Of a DNA stretch of 64,000 nt, positions 1-7,972 are shown piece by piece (position 1 is the first letter of the stretch; every line of letters starts with the position of its first letter). Below the pieces are notes generated by a model. The model was not told the origin of the DNA and searched no databases. It worked only from the letters and a program-made list of their open reading frames with translations. The DNA comes from Chloroflexota bacterium (GTDB lineage Bacteria > Chloroflexota > Limnocylindria > QHBO01), in NCBI GenBank assembly GCA_003243965.1, contig QHBO01000048.1, forward strand, positions 1-64,000, read 5' to 3'. A program made the translations under genes and the position numbers.

Positions 1-491
1 GCGATCGCGACGCGCTGCTGCTCCCCGCCGGACAGCTCCGCCGGACGATGGCGCAGCCGGCCGCCGAGCCCCACCAGCTCGAGCAGCTCGAGAGCGCGCT
101 CGCGGCCGCCTCGGCGGCGCGCGGCGTAGCGCAGCGGGAGCATCACGTTCTCGAGCGCGGTGAGCGTCGCAATCAGGTTGAACTCCTGGAAGACGAAGCC
201 GATCTGCTCGCGCCGGACCGTCGCCAGCTCGCCGTCGCGCGCGCGCTCCACCGGACGCCCGGCGATCGACAGCGTCCCGGAGGTGGGACGAAGCAGGCAG
301 CCGAGCAGGTCGAGCAGGGTCGTCTTCCCGCTGCCGGAGCGCCCCATGATCGCCAGCAGCTCGCCCCGCCCGACCTGCAGCGAGATGCCGTCCACGGCCC
401 GGACCTCCGAGGCGCCGCGACGGTAGATCTTCACCAGCTCCCGCGCATCGATGATCGCCGACCGCGGGCCGGACCCGGACGCGGCGTTCAC
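1..491 (-). CDS. ABC transporter ATP-binding protein, MacB/LolD type (3' end outside window)
   Basis: ATPase of a MacB/LolD-type ABC system that would power the FtsX-like permease encoded just upstream. About 163 residues are visible. The Walker A motif GRSGSGKTT follows the typical beta-strand ELLAIM, and the C-loop signature LSGGEQQRVAI lies at the window edge; the Walker B, D-loop and H-loop are cut off. The start is taken as GTG because it overlaps the permease stop codon by four bases (GTGA), a translational-coupling arrangement. The family exports peptides or lipoproteins, or remodels the envelope; no substrate can be deduced. The family call is firm, the substrate is unknown. Confidence 0.9.
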   Translation of the reverse strand, partial: MNAASGSGPRSAIIDARELVKIYRRGASEVRAVDGISLQVGRGELLAIMGRSGSGKTTLLDLLGCLLRPTSGTLSIAGRPVERARDGELATVRREQIGFVFQEFNLIATLTALENVMLPLRYAARRRGGRERALELLELVGLGGRLRHRPAELSGGEQQRVAI

Positions 492-1651
492 GAGCTGCGC
501 AGCGCAAGCACCGGATCGAGCCGCGCCGCGCGCAGCGCCGGGTAGATCCCGGCCAGGGCGCCAAGCAGCGTCGCGAAGGCGAAGGAGCGGAGCAGCAGCA
601 TCGGTGTCACCAGGAAGACGGTGGTGCCGCTGCCGGCGGTCTGGGCATTCAGGATGGCGACCAACGCCCAGCCCAGCCCGAGGCCGATCACTCCCCCGAT
701 CGCCCCGAGCAGCGTGGCCTCGACGATGAACTCTCGCAGGATGGCGCCGGTCGGTGCGCCGACGGCCTTCTTGATCCCGATCTCCCGTACCCGCTCGCTG
801 ACCGTCATGACCATGGTGTTGATCACCGACAGGCCGCCGACGATGACCGCGATCACGCTGGCGCCGACGATAATCAGGTTGAAGACCACGGTGAACTGGC
901 CGATCTGCTCGCGGACCTGTGATGGCGTGAAGGTCCGGATCCCCGGGATCGTGGCCGTGATGCGCCGGGCAACCGGGTCCGCGTTGGCCAGGTCGGTGGG
1001 AAAGACCTCGATCTGGGTCGCCAGCTGGTCCGTCGAATAGCGGAGCGCGGTCGGGGCGTCGGCGACGTAGATCGCCTGTGCGTCGGCGAGCGGCACGTAG
1101 GCGATCTTGTCGGGGAAGGTGAGCGTGCGCTCCAGGACCCCCACCACACGGAAGTCGACACCGTGAATCCGGAGCGTCCCACCCAGCCGCGCCCGGTACC
1201 GTTCGGCGATGTCGGCGCCGATCATCGCCACACGGCGATCACCGCGCGCCAGCAGGCGCCCGGCGTCGAGCCGGAGCTGGACGCTCGGGTCGTACCAGCT
1301 GGCCGGGTCGATGCCGGTCAGCAGCGGAGGGAAGTCGAACCCGCCGGTGTTGTCTGGGTCGAACAGCGTCTGGAGCACGGCGGTCGCGCGCCGCACTCCT
1401 TGGACCTGCTCGATGCGGCTGACCAACGCGCGGTCGATCGGGCGATAGCTGGCCTGGAAGCCGGAGCGGGCGTCCTTTTCAAAGACGAAGATCCTCGTCC
1501 GGAAGTAGTCGTCGCCGCCGGCGACCAGTACGTTCAGCTTCTCCGCCAGCGCACCCATCACGGTCAGCGCAAAGACGCCGATGACGATGCCGAGCACCGT
1601 CAGCGCGGTGCGCAGCTTGCGACGCAGGATGTTGCGAATCGCCTCTCGCAT
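488..1651 (-). CDS. ABC transporter permease, MacB/FtsX family
   Basis: Membrane partner of the ATPase that follows it. The 387-residue product begins MREAIRNILRRKLRTALT, the usual amphipathic entry to the first membrane helix of MacB/FtsX permeases. A large extracytoplasmic domain of about 210 residues follows, then three C-terminal membrane segments with the conserved ERVREIGIKKAVGA coupling helix. I chose the internal ATG rather than an upstream extension because homologous N-termini start with this helix and because a -10-like CACCAT lies 6 bases upstream. It is divergent from the Nudix gene across only 26 bases. Confidence 0.88.
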   Translation of the reverse strand: MREAIRNILRRKLRTALTVLGIVIGVFALTVMGALAEKLNVLVAGGDDYFRTRIFVFEKDARSGFQASYRPIDRALVSRIEQVQGVRRATAVLQTLFDPDNTGGFDFPPLLTGIDPASWYDPSVQLRLDAGRLLARGDRRVAMIGADIAERYRARLGGTLRIHGVDFRVVGVLERTLTFPDKIAYVPLADAQAIYVADAPTALRYSTDQLATQIEVFPTDLANADPVARRITATIPGIRTFTPSQVREQIGQFTVVFNLIIVGASVIAVIVGGLSVINTMVMTVSERVREIGIKKAVGAPTGAILREFIVEATLLGAIGGVIGLGLGWALVAILNAQTAGSGTTVFLVTPMLLLRSFAFATLLGALAGIYPALRAARLDPVLALRSS

Positions 1652-1657
1652 GCCGGG

Positions 1658-1663
1658 ATGGTG
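1658..1663 (-). promoter_or_regulatory. -10-like hexamer CACCAT, permease gene
   Basis: CACCAT ends 6 bases before the ATG at 1651, so transcription would start at the start codon. It is one of the weaker members of the leaderless set because the first base is not T. Confidence 0.35.
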
Positions 1664-1664
1664 G

Positions 1665-1670
1665 CATGAT
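1665..1670 (+). promoter_or_regulatory. -10-like hexamer CATGAT, Nudix gene
   Basis: CATGAT lies 7 bases before the ATG at 1678 and is almost back-to-back with the opposing hexamer at 1658-1663. Confidence 0.35.
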
Positions 1671-1677
1671 CGGGCGC

Positions 1678-2217
1678 ATGGCGGAGCGCACCCTCTCATC
1701 GGAGCGCCATTTCTCGGGCACGCTGCTGACCTTGCGCGTCGACCAGGTGGAGCTCACCGATGGCCGACGCAGCCACCGGGAGATCGTCGAGCATCCCGGA
1801 GCGGTGGCCATCGTCGCCTGGGACGGGGCGCGGCTCGCGCTCGTCCGACAGTGGCGGCACGCGGTCGGGCGGGACATGCTGGAGGTGCCAGCCGGAACGC
1901 TGGACGCGGGCGAGGAGCCGGAGAGAGCCGCGCGCCGCGAGCTGGCGGAGGAGTGCGCCCTCGGGGCGAAGCGCTGGCAGGCCGGCCCGCGCTTCTTCAC
2001 CGCCCCCGGCTTCACGACCGAGGAGCTGACCGTCTACCTTGCGACCGGCCTCCACGCGACCGAGGCGCAGCAGGCGGACGACGAGGACCTCGAGGTCGTG
2101 TGGCTGACACTGGAGGACGCCGTGGCCGCGGCCGACGACGGGCGGATCGCGGACGCCAAGTCGCTCGTCGCGATCGGGTGGCTGGCTCGCCACCTGCAGA
2201 CGCACGGCGAAACCTGA
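1678..2217 (+). CDS. Nudix hydrolase, ADP-ribose pyrophosphatase-like
   Basis: Probably hydrolyses ADP-ribose or a related nucleoside diphosphate derivative in the cytosol. The 179-residue length and the N-terminal beta-sheet layout (SGTLLTLRVDQVELTDG) match the NudF/ADP-ribose pyrophosphatase group. The Nudix box GTLDAGEEPERAARRELAEE keeps the catalytic RE..EE residues, but the terminal Gly of the consensus (EExGU) is Ala in EECAL. The start MAERTLSS is preferred over an ATG four codons upstream because of the -10-like element and Nudix N-terminal length. The stop overlaps the next start (TGATG), so the DUF421 gene is translationally coupled. Confidence 0.88.
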   Translation: MAERTLSSERHFSGTLLTLRVDQVELTDGRRSHREIVEHPGAVAIVAWDGARLALVRQWRHAVGRDMLEVPAGTLDAGEEPERAARRELAEECALGAKRWQAGPRFFTAPGFTTEELTVYLATGLHATEAQQADDEDLEVVWLTLEDAVAAADDGRIADAKSLVAIGWLARHLQTHGET

Positions 2218-2738
2218 TGTGGAACCTCGCCGTCCCGGCCTGGGAGCTCGCCTTCCGCTCCGCCGTCATCTACCTGGCGATGCTGGCCGCGCTGCGGCTG
2301 TTCGGAAAGCGGGAGGTCGGCCAGTTCACGCTCTTCGACCTGGTGCTCATCCTGCTGCTGGCCAACGCGGTCCAGCCCGCGATGACCGGTCCCGACACCT
2401 CGCTGGCGGGCGGGCTGGTGATCATCGCCACGCTGGTGGTCGAGAACCGGCTGATCGCGTTCCTCCGCAGCAAGGTCCCGGCGTTCGACCGCCTGCTGGA
2501 GGCATCACCCACCGTCATCGGCGAGGACGGGAAGTGGGTGGACGCTGCGTTCCGCCGCGAGGACCTCAACATCGACGACGGAGAACGTGCCCTGCGCGAG
2601 CACGGGGTGGCGAGCATCGAGGAGGCCAAGCTGGTCGTGCTCGAGGCTGACGGGTCGATCTCCGTGGTGCCCAAGGACAGCAGCAGCGGAGGCGGGCGAC
2701 GCCCGCGCCGCCGGGCACGCATCTTTCGCAGCCGCTGA
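2217..2738 (+). CDS. DUF421/YetF-family membrane protein
   Basis: A 173-residue protein of the YetF/DUF421 family, whose biochemical role is unknown. Three hydrophobic segments occupy roughly residues 7-95, with the family signature FGKREVGQFTLFDLVLILLL between the first two. The cytosolic C-terminal domain carries the conserved motifs TVIGEDGKW and AAFRREDLNIDD, then a Ser/Gly linker and an Arg-rich tail. The ATG overlaps the Nudix stop by one base, so the two genes form an operon. It is shorter than Bacillus YetF, which usually has a longer C-terminal domain. Confidence 0.85.
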   Translation: MWNLAVPAWELAFRSAVIYLAMLAALRLFGKREVGQFTLFDLVLILLLANAVQPAMTGPDTSLAGGLVIIATLVVENRLIAFLRSKVPAFDRLLEASPTVIGEDGKWVDAAFRREDLNIDDGERALREHGVASIEEAKLVVLEADGSISVVPKDSSSGGGRRPRRRARIFRSR

Positions 2739-2788
2739 TCGCACGCCGAGTCCGGCCCGGCTGGCGGGGCACTGGCAAGCCACTTGCC

Positions 2789-3940
2789 TTGGCCGTGGCC
2801 GTGACGCTTCCCCTCGACTCGCTCGAATCGGCCCAGGAGGCGGGCCTGCGCTATGTGGTCGACAACCGACCCGGCATCCGGCGCGCGCGCGCCGGCAGAA
2901 GCTTCAGCTACATCGGTCCGGATGGCACGCACGTCCGTGATCTGGAGACGGTGGCATGGATCAAGCGGCTGGCCATCCCCCCGGCGTGGACCGATGTCTG
3001 GATCTGTCCGGACCGGCGCGGGCACATCCAGGCCACGGGGCGCGACGCCAGGGGCCGCAAGCAGTACCGCTACCACCCTCGCTGGCGCGAGGTGCGCGAC
3101 CAGGTGAAGTATGGGCGGATGGTGGCCTTTGGGCGCGCGCTGCCGCAGATCCGAGCGCGCGTCGAGGAGGATCTGGGCAGACCGGGCCTGCCCCGCGAGA
3201 AGGTGCTGGCCGCCATCGTGCGCCTCCTCGAAAAGACTCGCATCCGGGTGGGGAACGAGGAGTACGTGCGCCAGAACCGCTCCTTTGGACTCAGCACCCT
3301 GCGCGACCGGCATGCGCACATCGCGGGGTCCACCATCCGGCTCCGATTCAACGGCAAGGCGGGCAAGGTCCACGAGGTCGAGCTCAGCGACCGGCGGCTT
3401 GCGCGGATCGTGGCCCGCTGCCAGGATCTCCCCGGCCAGGAGCTGTTTCAGTACGTGGACGACGACGGGCAGCAGCACAGCATCGACTCCGCGGACGTCA
3501 ACGCCTACCTCCAGCAGATCAGCGGCCAAGACTTCACCGCCAAGGACTTCCGGACCTGGGCCGGGACGGTCCTCGCCGCCTGGGCGTTGCGCGAGTTCGA
3601 GGCGGTCGACTCCCAGGCGCAGGCCAAGAAGAACATCGTTCGCGCCGTGGAGCAGGTGGCCGAGTGGCTGGGCAACACGCCGGCGGTCTCACGCAAGTCG
3701 TACGTGCACCCGGTGGTGCTCGACGCCTATCTCGACGGCGACACCGTCCGCGAGGCGCGCGAGAAGGCCGATCAGGCGCTCAGCCAGGACCTGCCGCGCC
3801 TCGAGCCTGAGGAGGCGGCGGTGCTGGTGCTGCTCCGCGAGCGGCTGAGCCGCGAGGAGCGGGGCCAGCGCCCGCGAGCCGGCGTTTGCCGGGCGACGCC
3901 TCAGGCGGCGGAGTCGAGGCGGTCGAGGGCCCGGCGGTAG
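2789..3940 (+). CDS. DNA topoisomerase IB, poxvirus/bacterial type
   Basis: Relaxes supercoiled DNA by transient 3'-phosphotyrosyl cleavage of one strand. The 383-residue length fits the compact bacterial TopIB family. Visible signatures are the N-terminal beta domain (FSYIGPDGTHV, IPPAWTDVWICP), the catalytic-domain motif FGLSTLRDRH, and NTPAVSRKSYVHP containing the active-site Tyr (about residue 305). The start is read as TTG at 2789; in-frame GTG codons at 2795 and 2801 are alternatives, and no -10 or ribosome binding site decides between them. The 3' end overlaps the convergent TPR gene by 40 bases. Confidence 0.93.
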   Translation: MAVAVTLPLDSLESAQEAGLRYVVDNRPGIRRARAGRSFSYIGPDGTHVRDLETVAWIKRLAIPPAWTDVWICPDRRGHIQATGRDARGRKQYRYHPRWREVRDQVKYGRMVAFGRALPQIRARVEEDLGRPGLPREKVLAAIVRLLEKTRIRVGNEEYVRQNRSFGLSTLRDRHAHIAGSTIRLRFNGKAGKVHEVELSDRRLARIVARCQDLPGQELFQYVDDDGQQHSIDSADVNAYLQQISGQDFTAKDFRTWAGTVLAAWALREFEAVDSQAQAKKNIVRAVEQVAEWLGNTPAVSRKSYVHPVVLDAYLDGDTVREAREKADQALSQDLPRLEPEEAAVLVLLRERLSREERGQRPRAGVCRATPQAAESRRSRARR

Positions 3941-4283
3941 TCCTCGCTCTCCGGCCTCAGGAAGGCGGCCATCCAGAGGTGCCGTCGTGCGCCCGCCAGG
4001 TCACCCAGTCGCCGGCACGACAGCCCGAGCCCGAAGTGCGAATAGTGCGCCAGCGGGTCCCGGTCGACGATCTCACGGAAGCGTCGGCGGCGAGACCCGG
4101 CTCGCCCTGGTTGAAGTAGGCTCGCCCCAGCGCCTCCAGGATCGAGGCCTTCCCGGGCTCCAGGCGGCTGGCACGTTCCAGGAGCACCGCCGCCGCGCCG
4201 GGATGGTGGTCCTCGAGGAGCTGGGAGCCGCGCTGGAAGAGCTCGTACGCGGACTCGCGATCGGGCTGCTGAGCGGACGCCAT
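3901..4283 (-). pseudogene. Small TPR-repeat protein gene, frameshifted
   Basis: The N-terminal frame reads as a tetratricopeptide protein (YELFQRGSQLLEDHHPGAAAV, then ASRLEPGKASILEALGRAYF). It leaves frame after GLAADA at the 4080/4081 junction. The continuation (REIVDRDPLAHYSHFGLGLS, then LGDLAGARRHLWMAAFLRP) is perfect TPR sequence in the next frame and ends at 3901. One missing base explains it; the span of 383 bases is not a multiple of three. The intact product would be about 127 residues. This may be a genuine recent null allele or an assembly error. The promoter hexamer is intact. Confidence 0.75.
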
Positions 4284-4291
4284 TGGCTGGC

Positions 4292-4297
4292 AGTCTA
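4292..4297 (-). promoter_or_regulatory. -10 hexamer TAGACT, TPR gene
   Basis: TAGACT lies 8 bases before the ATG at 4283, which implies a leaderless transcript. Confidence 0.55.
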
Positions 4298-4320
4298 GGG
4301 CAGACTCGACCGACAGACTG

Positions 4321-5376
4321 CTAGTCCCGCAGGTCGATGCGCTCCAGACGCGGGTTCTCGGTGCGCCCCGGGATCCTCCCCCGCTTGGCGATCGGTCTCC
4401 CATCGATCTCCTTGAGGTCACCGGTGAAGTCGATCGGGCTTGCGTCGCTGATCGCGCTGCCGACGGCGAACGAGTCGACCGGCGCCTCGACCTCCTTGAA
4501 GTACGCGATCCGGTCCGCGTCCAGCCCCCCGCTGACCACGATTCGGACGTGCCGATGACCGGCCTGGTCCAGGCGTGCGCGCACCTCCTTGACGAGGTCG
4601 GGCGTGACTCGGCCACGCTCACTGGGCGTGTCGAGACGCACTCCCCACAGTCGATCGCCGAGCGCATCGGCGACGCGAACCGACTCTTCCGCCTCGTCCT
4701 TGAACGTGTCGACCAGGGCAACGCGGGGAACGCTCGGGTCGATGTGGCGGTCGAACGCCTCCACCGCCTTCACCGTGTCGCCGAAGATGAGGATCAGCGC
4801 GTGCGGCATCGTCCCGGTCGGGGCCAGTCCCGCCAGCCGGGCGCCGGCCGGTGTGGAGGCACCGATGCAGCCGCCCACCACGCTCGCGTAGTCCATCTGG
4901 TCGGCGACCGATGGGTGGACGTGGCGTGCGCCGAAGCCGATGACCGGGATGGGCGCGGCGGCATCAACGATCTGGCGCGCGGCGGTCGCCCAGCCCGATG
5001 ACTGGGCCAGGATGCCCAGGATCGCCGTCTCGTACAGGCCGAAGGCCGAGTAGCGGCTTTCGATCCGCATCACCACTTCCTTGCGCGCGAAGCGGTCGCC
5101 GTCGTGCAGCGATTCGACGATCGGGGGCGGCTCGATGCGCTTGCCGTTGCCCAGGATCTCCCGCAGGTAGGCGAGCGCCTCCTGCGCGCCGCACAGGACG
5201 CCGGCGGCACGCGGGAACAGCTCCATGGTGACGACCGGGTCGAGACGTTCCGCAGCGAGGATTGTTCTGGTCCGCTCGAAGTAGGCGTCGGCCGTCTCGC
5301 CGGAGAGGACATCGGCGGCAGGCTGGAAACCGGGCGGCTGGAGGGCGCGAGCGGCGAGGAGATCGTCGATCGACAT
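4321..5376 (-). CDS. pncB: Nicotinate phosphoribosyltransferase
   Basis: NAD salvage enzyme joining nicotinate and PRPP to give nicotinate mononucleotide in the cytosol. The 351-residue product is of the short NAPRTase type. Visible hallmarks are the N-terminal AYFERTRTIL, the conserved GARHVHP segment with the His expected to be phosphorylated, the phosphate-binding strand VSGGLDADRI and the SFAVGSAI loop. The start follows a -10 hexamer by 8 bases. It stands alone, between the broken TPR gene and the glgC operon. NAPRTase versus the related NAMPT is called from length and from PIPVIGFGARHVHPSV-like sequence, so substrate assignment is slightly less certain than family. Confidence 0.88.
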   Translation of the reverse strand: MSIDDLLAARALQPPGFQPAADVLSGETADAYFERTRTILAAERLDPVVTMELFPRAAGVLCGAQEALAYLREILGNGKRIEPPPIVESLHDGDRFARKEVVMRIESRYSAFGLYETAILGILAQSSGWATAARQIVDAAAPIPVIGFGARHVHPSVADQMDYASVVGGCIGASTPAGARLAGLAPTGTMPHALILIFGDTVKAVEAFDRHIDPSVPRVALVDTFKDEAEESVRVADALGDRLWGVRLDTPSERGRVTPDLVKEVRARLDQAGHRHVRIVVSGGLDADRIAYFKEVEAPVDSFAVGSAISDASPIDFTGDLKEIDGRPIAKRGRIPGRTENPRLERIDLRD

Positions 5377-5384
5377 TGCGGCGG

Positions 5385-5390
5385 AGTGTA
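5385..5390 (-). promoter_or_regulatory. -10 hexamer TACACT, NAPRTase gene
   Basis: TACACT, preceded by CTGC, lies 8 bases before the ATG at 5376. Confidence 0.55.
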
Positions 5391-5425
5391 GCAGCGGACT
5401 GCCGCGCCTCCGCTTCCGGGGCCGG

Positions 5426-7381
5426 TCAGCGCCGGGCGGCGGCCGTCCGGCGCCGGAAGAGCAGCGCGATGCCCGCCACCGCCAGCAGCAGCACCACGAC
5501 CGTACTCGCCAGCCGCGTCAGGCCGGCCGCAGCGGCACCGTCCAGCTGGCGCTCCGCTTCCCCGATGGCGCCTGCGGCGCCCTGGAGGTCGCCGCGGGCG
5601 TACCGGGCGTTGGCCGTCGCCAACAGGGACTCCGGATCCGAGGCGACGGCCAGGCCGATGCGCTCCGTGAAGGACCGTGGCTGGGCGGCACGCTGCGTGG
5701 CATGCGTATAGGCGCTCACCACGGCCGCCTCCGCCCGCAGCTCCTCGTGCGACTCCGCGCCGCCCCCCCTCGCCTCGTAGCGCTGCTGGAGCCGCATCGG
5801 TGCCGACAGCCCCGCGGCGGTGACGATCGGCAGGAAACGATCGCGTTCGGCGAGGAAGCGCCGCGCGAGGGTCATCTGGTCTTGCGCATCGGTGAAGCGC
5901 CACCCGTCCATTGCGTCGCGTACCGGGCGAGGGATGCCCCAGCCGGCGGCCGCGGAACGCAGCATCGTGACTGCGGTGCGCGCACGGGCGCGGGCAGGCA
6001 GCTCCAGGATCGCGGTGCGCGGGAGCACCTGCTCGGCGAACAGCGAAGCCAGGCCTTGCCCGTCGCTGCCCTCCAGGTGGTCGAGGAAGCGGCGGGAGTC
6101 GACCGGCTGCGCCACCGAGGCGGGCGACGGGGCGGAAACGCCGGTGATCGGATACGGCGACCCGCCGCTCGTGATGCGGCGCAGCGCCGCCTCGAGCGCA
6201 GGCGCGCCCTGCCGAGCTGCGACGAGGTCTATCGTCCGCCAGGATGCGGCATAGCCGTATGCGTCCAAGCGCCCGGCGGCGGAGATGGTCCAGTCCGCGA
6301 GGGGGAAGGCATCGGGCTTCAGCTGCGCCGTGCGGGCGGCGGCATCGATCGGCAGCGGGACCTTCAGGTCGAGCGCCACGAGCGCGGCAAAGTGCGACGC
6401 AAGTCCCTCGCGGATCCAGGCGTCGGAAGCGAAGCGCGCCCCGAACCACAGGTGCGCGGCCTGGTGCAGGGCGGTGAAGCGTGGCTGGTCGAAGCCGATG
6501 GCGATCCCGGATCCGGAGGTCGCTGCACCGGCATCGAAACCATTGCCCGGTCCGGCCACCGACTCGCGGACCAGCAGCGGTCCGCTGCCCCCGTACGGGA
6601 TCCCGATCGCACGCTCGAGGCGTGGGAATGCCTCGGCGAGGAGATCCGCGGTGCTGGTGCCCCACGCCGTGTCGTCCGACCAGGAGCTCACCTCCAGCTC
6701 GATGCTGCGGCCACCGAGTTGGACGGTGCGGCGGGCGGTCACTCGGTCCGTCGCCTGCTCGCCGCTGACCAGCGCCAGCCAACCGGCCGGATCGGGAATC
6801 GTCCCGCTGCTGAGGCGGGTGGTGGCGCCGGTTGTGGTGGCACGCATCTGGTCGCCGGCGACCCGGACGGTGTAGGCGGCTGGGAGGTCCAGGGTCACCT
6901 CACTGCGCGTACCGAAGCTCCACACCGGAAGGGTCACCACTGACGCCCGCACCCGAACATCAGCCTGGGAGCCGTCGGGCAGGTCGTACGCGAGCCGGAA
7001 GCGCGCGGTCTGGTTGTAGCGCAGCGGAGCACGCAGCGTGACGCTCGCCACGTTCACACCGCTGGCGCGGGTGCGCGCCACCCGCAGGTCGCCGCGCGCG
7101 TCACGCGCCGTCACCGCCGAAGCGCCGTCGTGGATCGCAAGCTCGGCGCTATCGAAGACGCTGTACCGCCCCGGCGGGTCCGGCGTGGTGTTGGTGAACG
7201 CCACCTCGACGCCGACGTGGACGTTTCGATTCCCCACATCGACGCGGTATGCGGCACTGGTCAGCAGCCGGTAGCGGGCGGGAGCGGCCGCCGCGGGTGC
7301 GGTGACCAGGCTGGCGAGCGCAGCGAAGCTGAGCGCAGCCGCAAGGATCGCGCTCGGCACGCGGCCTCGAGCGCGTGTCAT
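5426..7381 (-). CDS. Secreted M1 aminopeptidase-like protein lacking the catalytic Glu
   Basis: A 651-residue exported protein, C-terminally membrane anchored. It has an N-terminal signal segment (residues about 8-32), beta-rich domains, then a gluzincin-like helix HQAAHLWFG (H306 to H310) followed by WIREGLASHFA. M1 enzymes carry HExxH with a downstream Glu in NEG; here the catalytic Glu is Gln while both zinc His and the later Glu (about residue 325) remain. The spacing to that Glu is 14 residues, against the usual 18. One membrane helix with an Arg-rich tail ends the protein. It overlaps the YbjN-like gene by four bases (ATGA), so it is last in the glgC operon. Probably a binding or scaffold protein; inference. 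Confidence 0.7.
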   Translation of the reverse strand: MTRARGRVPSAILAAALSFAALASLVTAPAAAAPARYRLLTSAAYRVDVGNRNVHVGVEVAFTNTTPDPPGRYSVFDSAELAIHDGASAVTARDARGDLRVARTRASGVNVASVTLRAPLRYNQTARFRLAYDLPDGSQADVRVRASVVTLPVWSFGTRSEVTLDLPAAYTVRVAGDQMRATTTGATTRLSSGTIPDPAGWLALVSGEQATDRVTARRTVQLGGRSIELEVSSWSDDTAWGTSTADLLAEAFPRLERAIGIPYGGSGPLLVRESVAGPGNGFDAGAATSGSGIAIGFDQPRFTALHQAAHLWFGARFASDAWIREGLASHFAALVALDLKVPLPIDAAARTAQLKPDAFPLADWTISAAGRLDAYGYAASWRTIDLVAARQGAPALEAALRRITSGGSPYPITGVSAPSPASVAQPVDSRRFLDHLEGSDGQGLASLFAEQVLPRTAILELPARARARTAVTMLRSAAAGWGIPRPVRDAMDGWRFTDAQDQMTLARRFLAERDRFLPIVTAAGLSAPMRLQQRYEARGGGAESHEELRAEAAVVSAYTHATQRAAQPRSFTERIGLAVASDPESLLATANARYARGDLQGAAGAIGEAERQLDGAAAAGLTRLASTVVVLLLAVAGIALLFRRRTAAARR

Positions 7382-7926
7382 GCCTCATCCCGGTAGTCGG
7401 GGGCCGGCGCTGTGGCTCCCAGCAGGCGCTGGATGAGCCCGCGCCGCCGGCGCCGCGGAGCGGGCGGCTCCCAGGTGGGCATCGCCGACTCGACCTCGGT
7501 GCGATAGCGGGCCGCCAGTGCAGCGTTGCGAGACACTCGACCGCTCCAGTCCGGCAACGCGCCGCGGTCCGCCACCGCTGACGCGGTCTCCTCGAGCAGG
7601 CGGTCGGCGACCACCGTCAACCGCACTAGTCCGCGGCCGAGCTCATCACGGCCGACGGCCGCGGCCGGCAGCTCGGTCATCAGCATCGGTCGATCGTCAT
7701 CGGTCATCGCGAACTTCACGTACGGATAGTCCGCGTTCGCGCGCAGCATGCGGTACAGGGTCCGGCGCGGGATCTCCATCGCTTCCAGGCCGTAGTAGGC
7801 CCACATCGAGACGCCCAGCCCGGTGACCCACGCCACGGTGACGCGCAGGTCGAAACGCCGCTCGCCGTCGAGGATCAGGTCGCGGCTCAGCGCCGGATCG
7901 GTCGCGTCGCCCGCGGCACCCACCAC
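7378..7926 (-). CDS. YbjN/CesT-like domain protein
   Basis: A 182-residue cytosolic protein resembling YbjN, a family with a type III secretion chaperone-like fold and no settled function. Supporting sequence is RRTLYRMLRANADYPYVKFA, then MLMTELPAAAV and a helix LVRLTVVADRLLEE; the C-terminus is Arg-rich. The annotated GTG start may be too short: the reading frame continues upstream through APPIDAWLRDLGLSVV, which looks like a natural N-terminus, back to a CTG at 7980 overlapping the glgC stop. It sits between glgC and the M1-like gene with tight spacing, so it is cotranscribed. Confidence 0.6.
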   Translation of the reverse strand: MVGAAGDATDPALSRDLILDGERRFDLRVTVAWVTGLGVSMWAYYGLEAMEIPRRTLYRMLRANADYPYVKFAMTDDDRPMLMTELPAAAVGRDELGRGLVRLTVVADRLLEETASAVADRGALPDWSGRVSRNAALAARYRTEVESAMPTWEPPAPRRRRRGLIQRLLGATAPAPDYRDEA

Positions 7927-7972
7927 TGACAGCCCGAGATCACGAAGCCAGGCGTCAATCGGAGGCGCCTGC

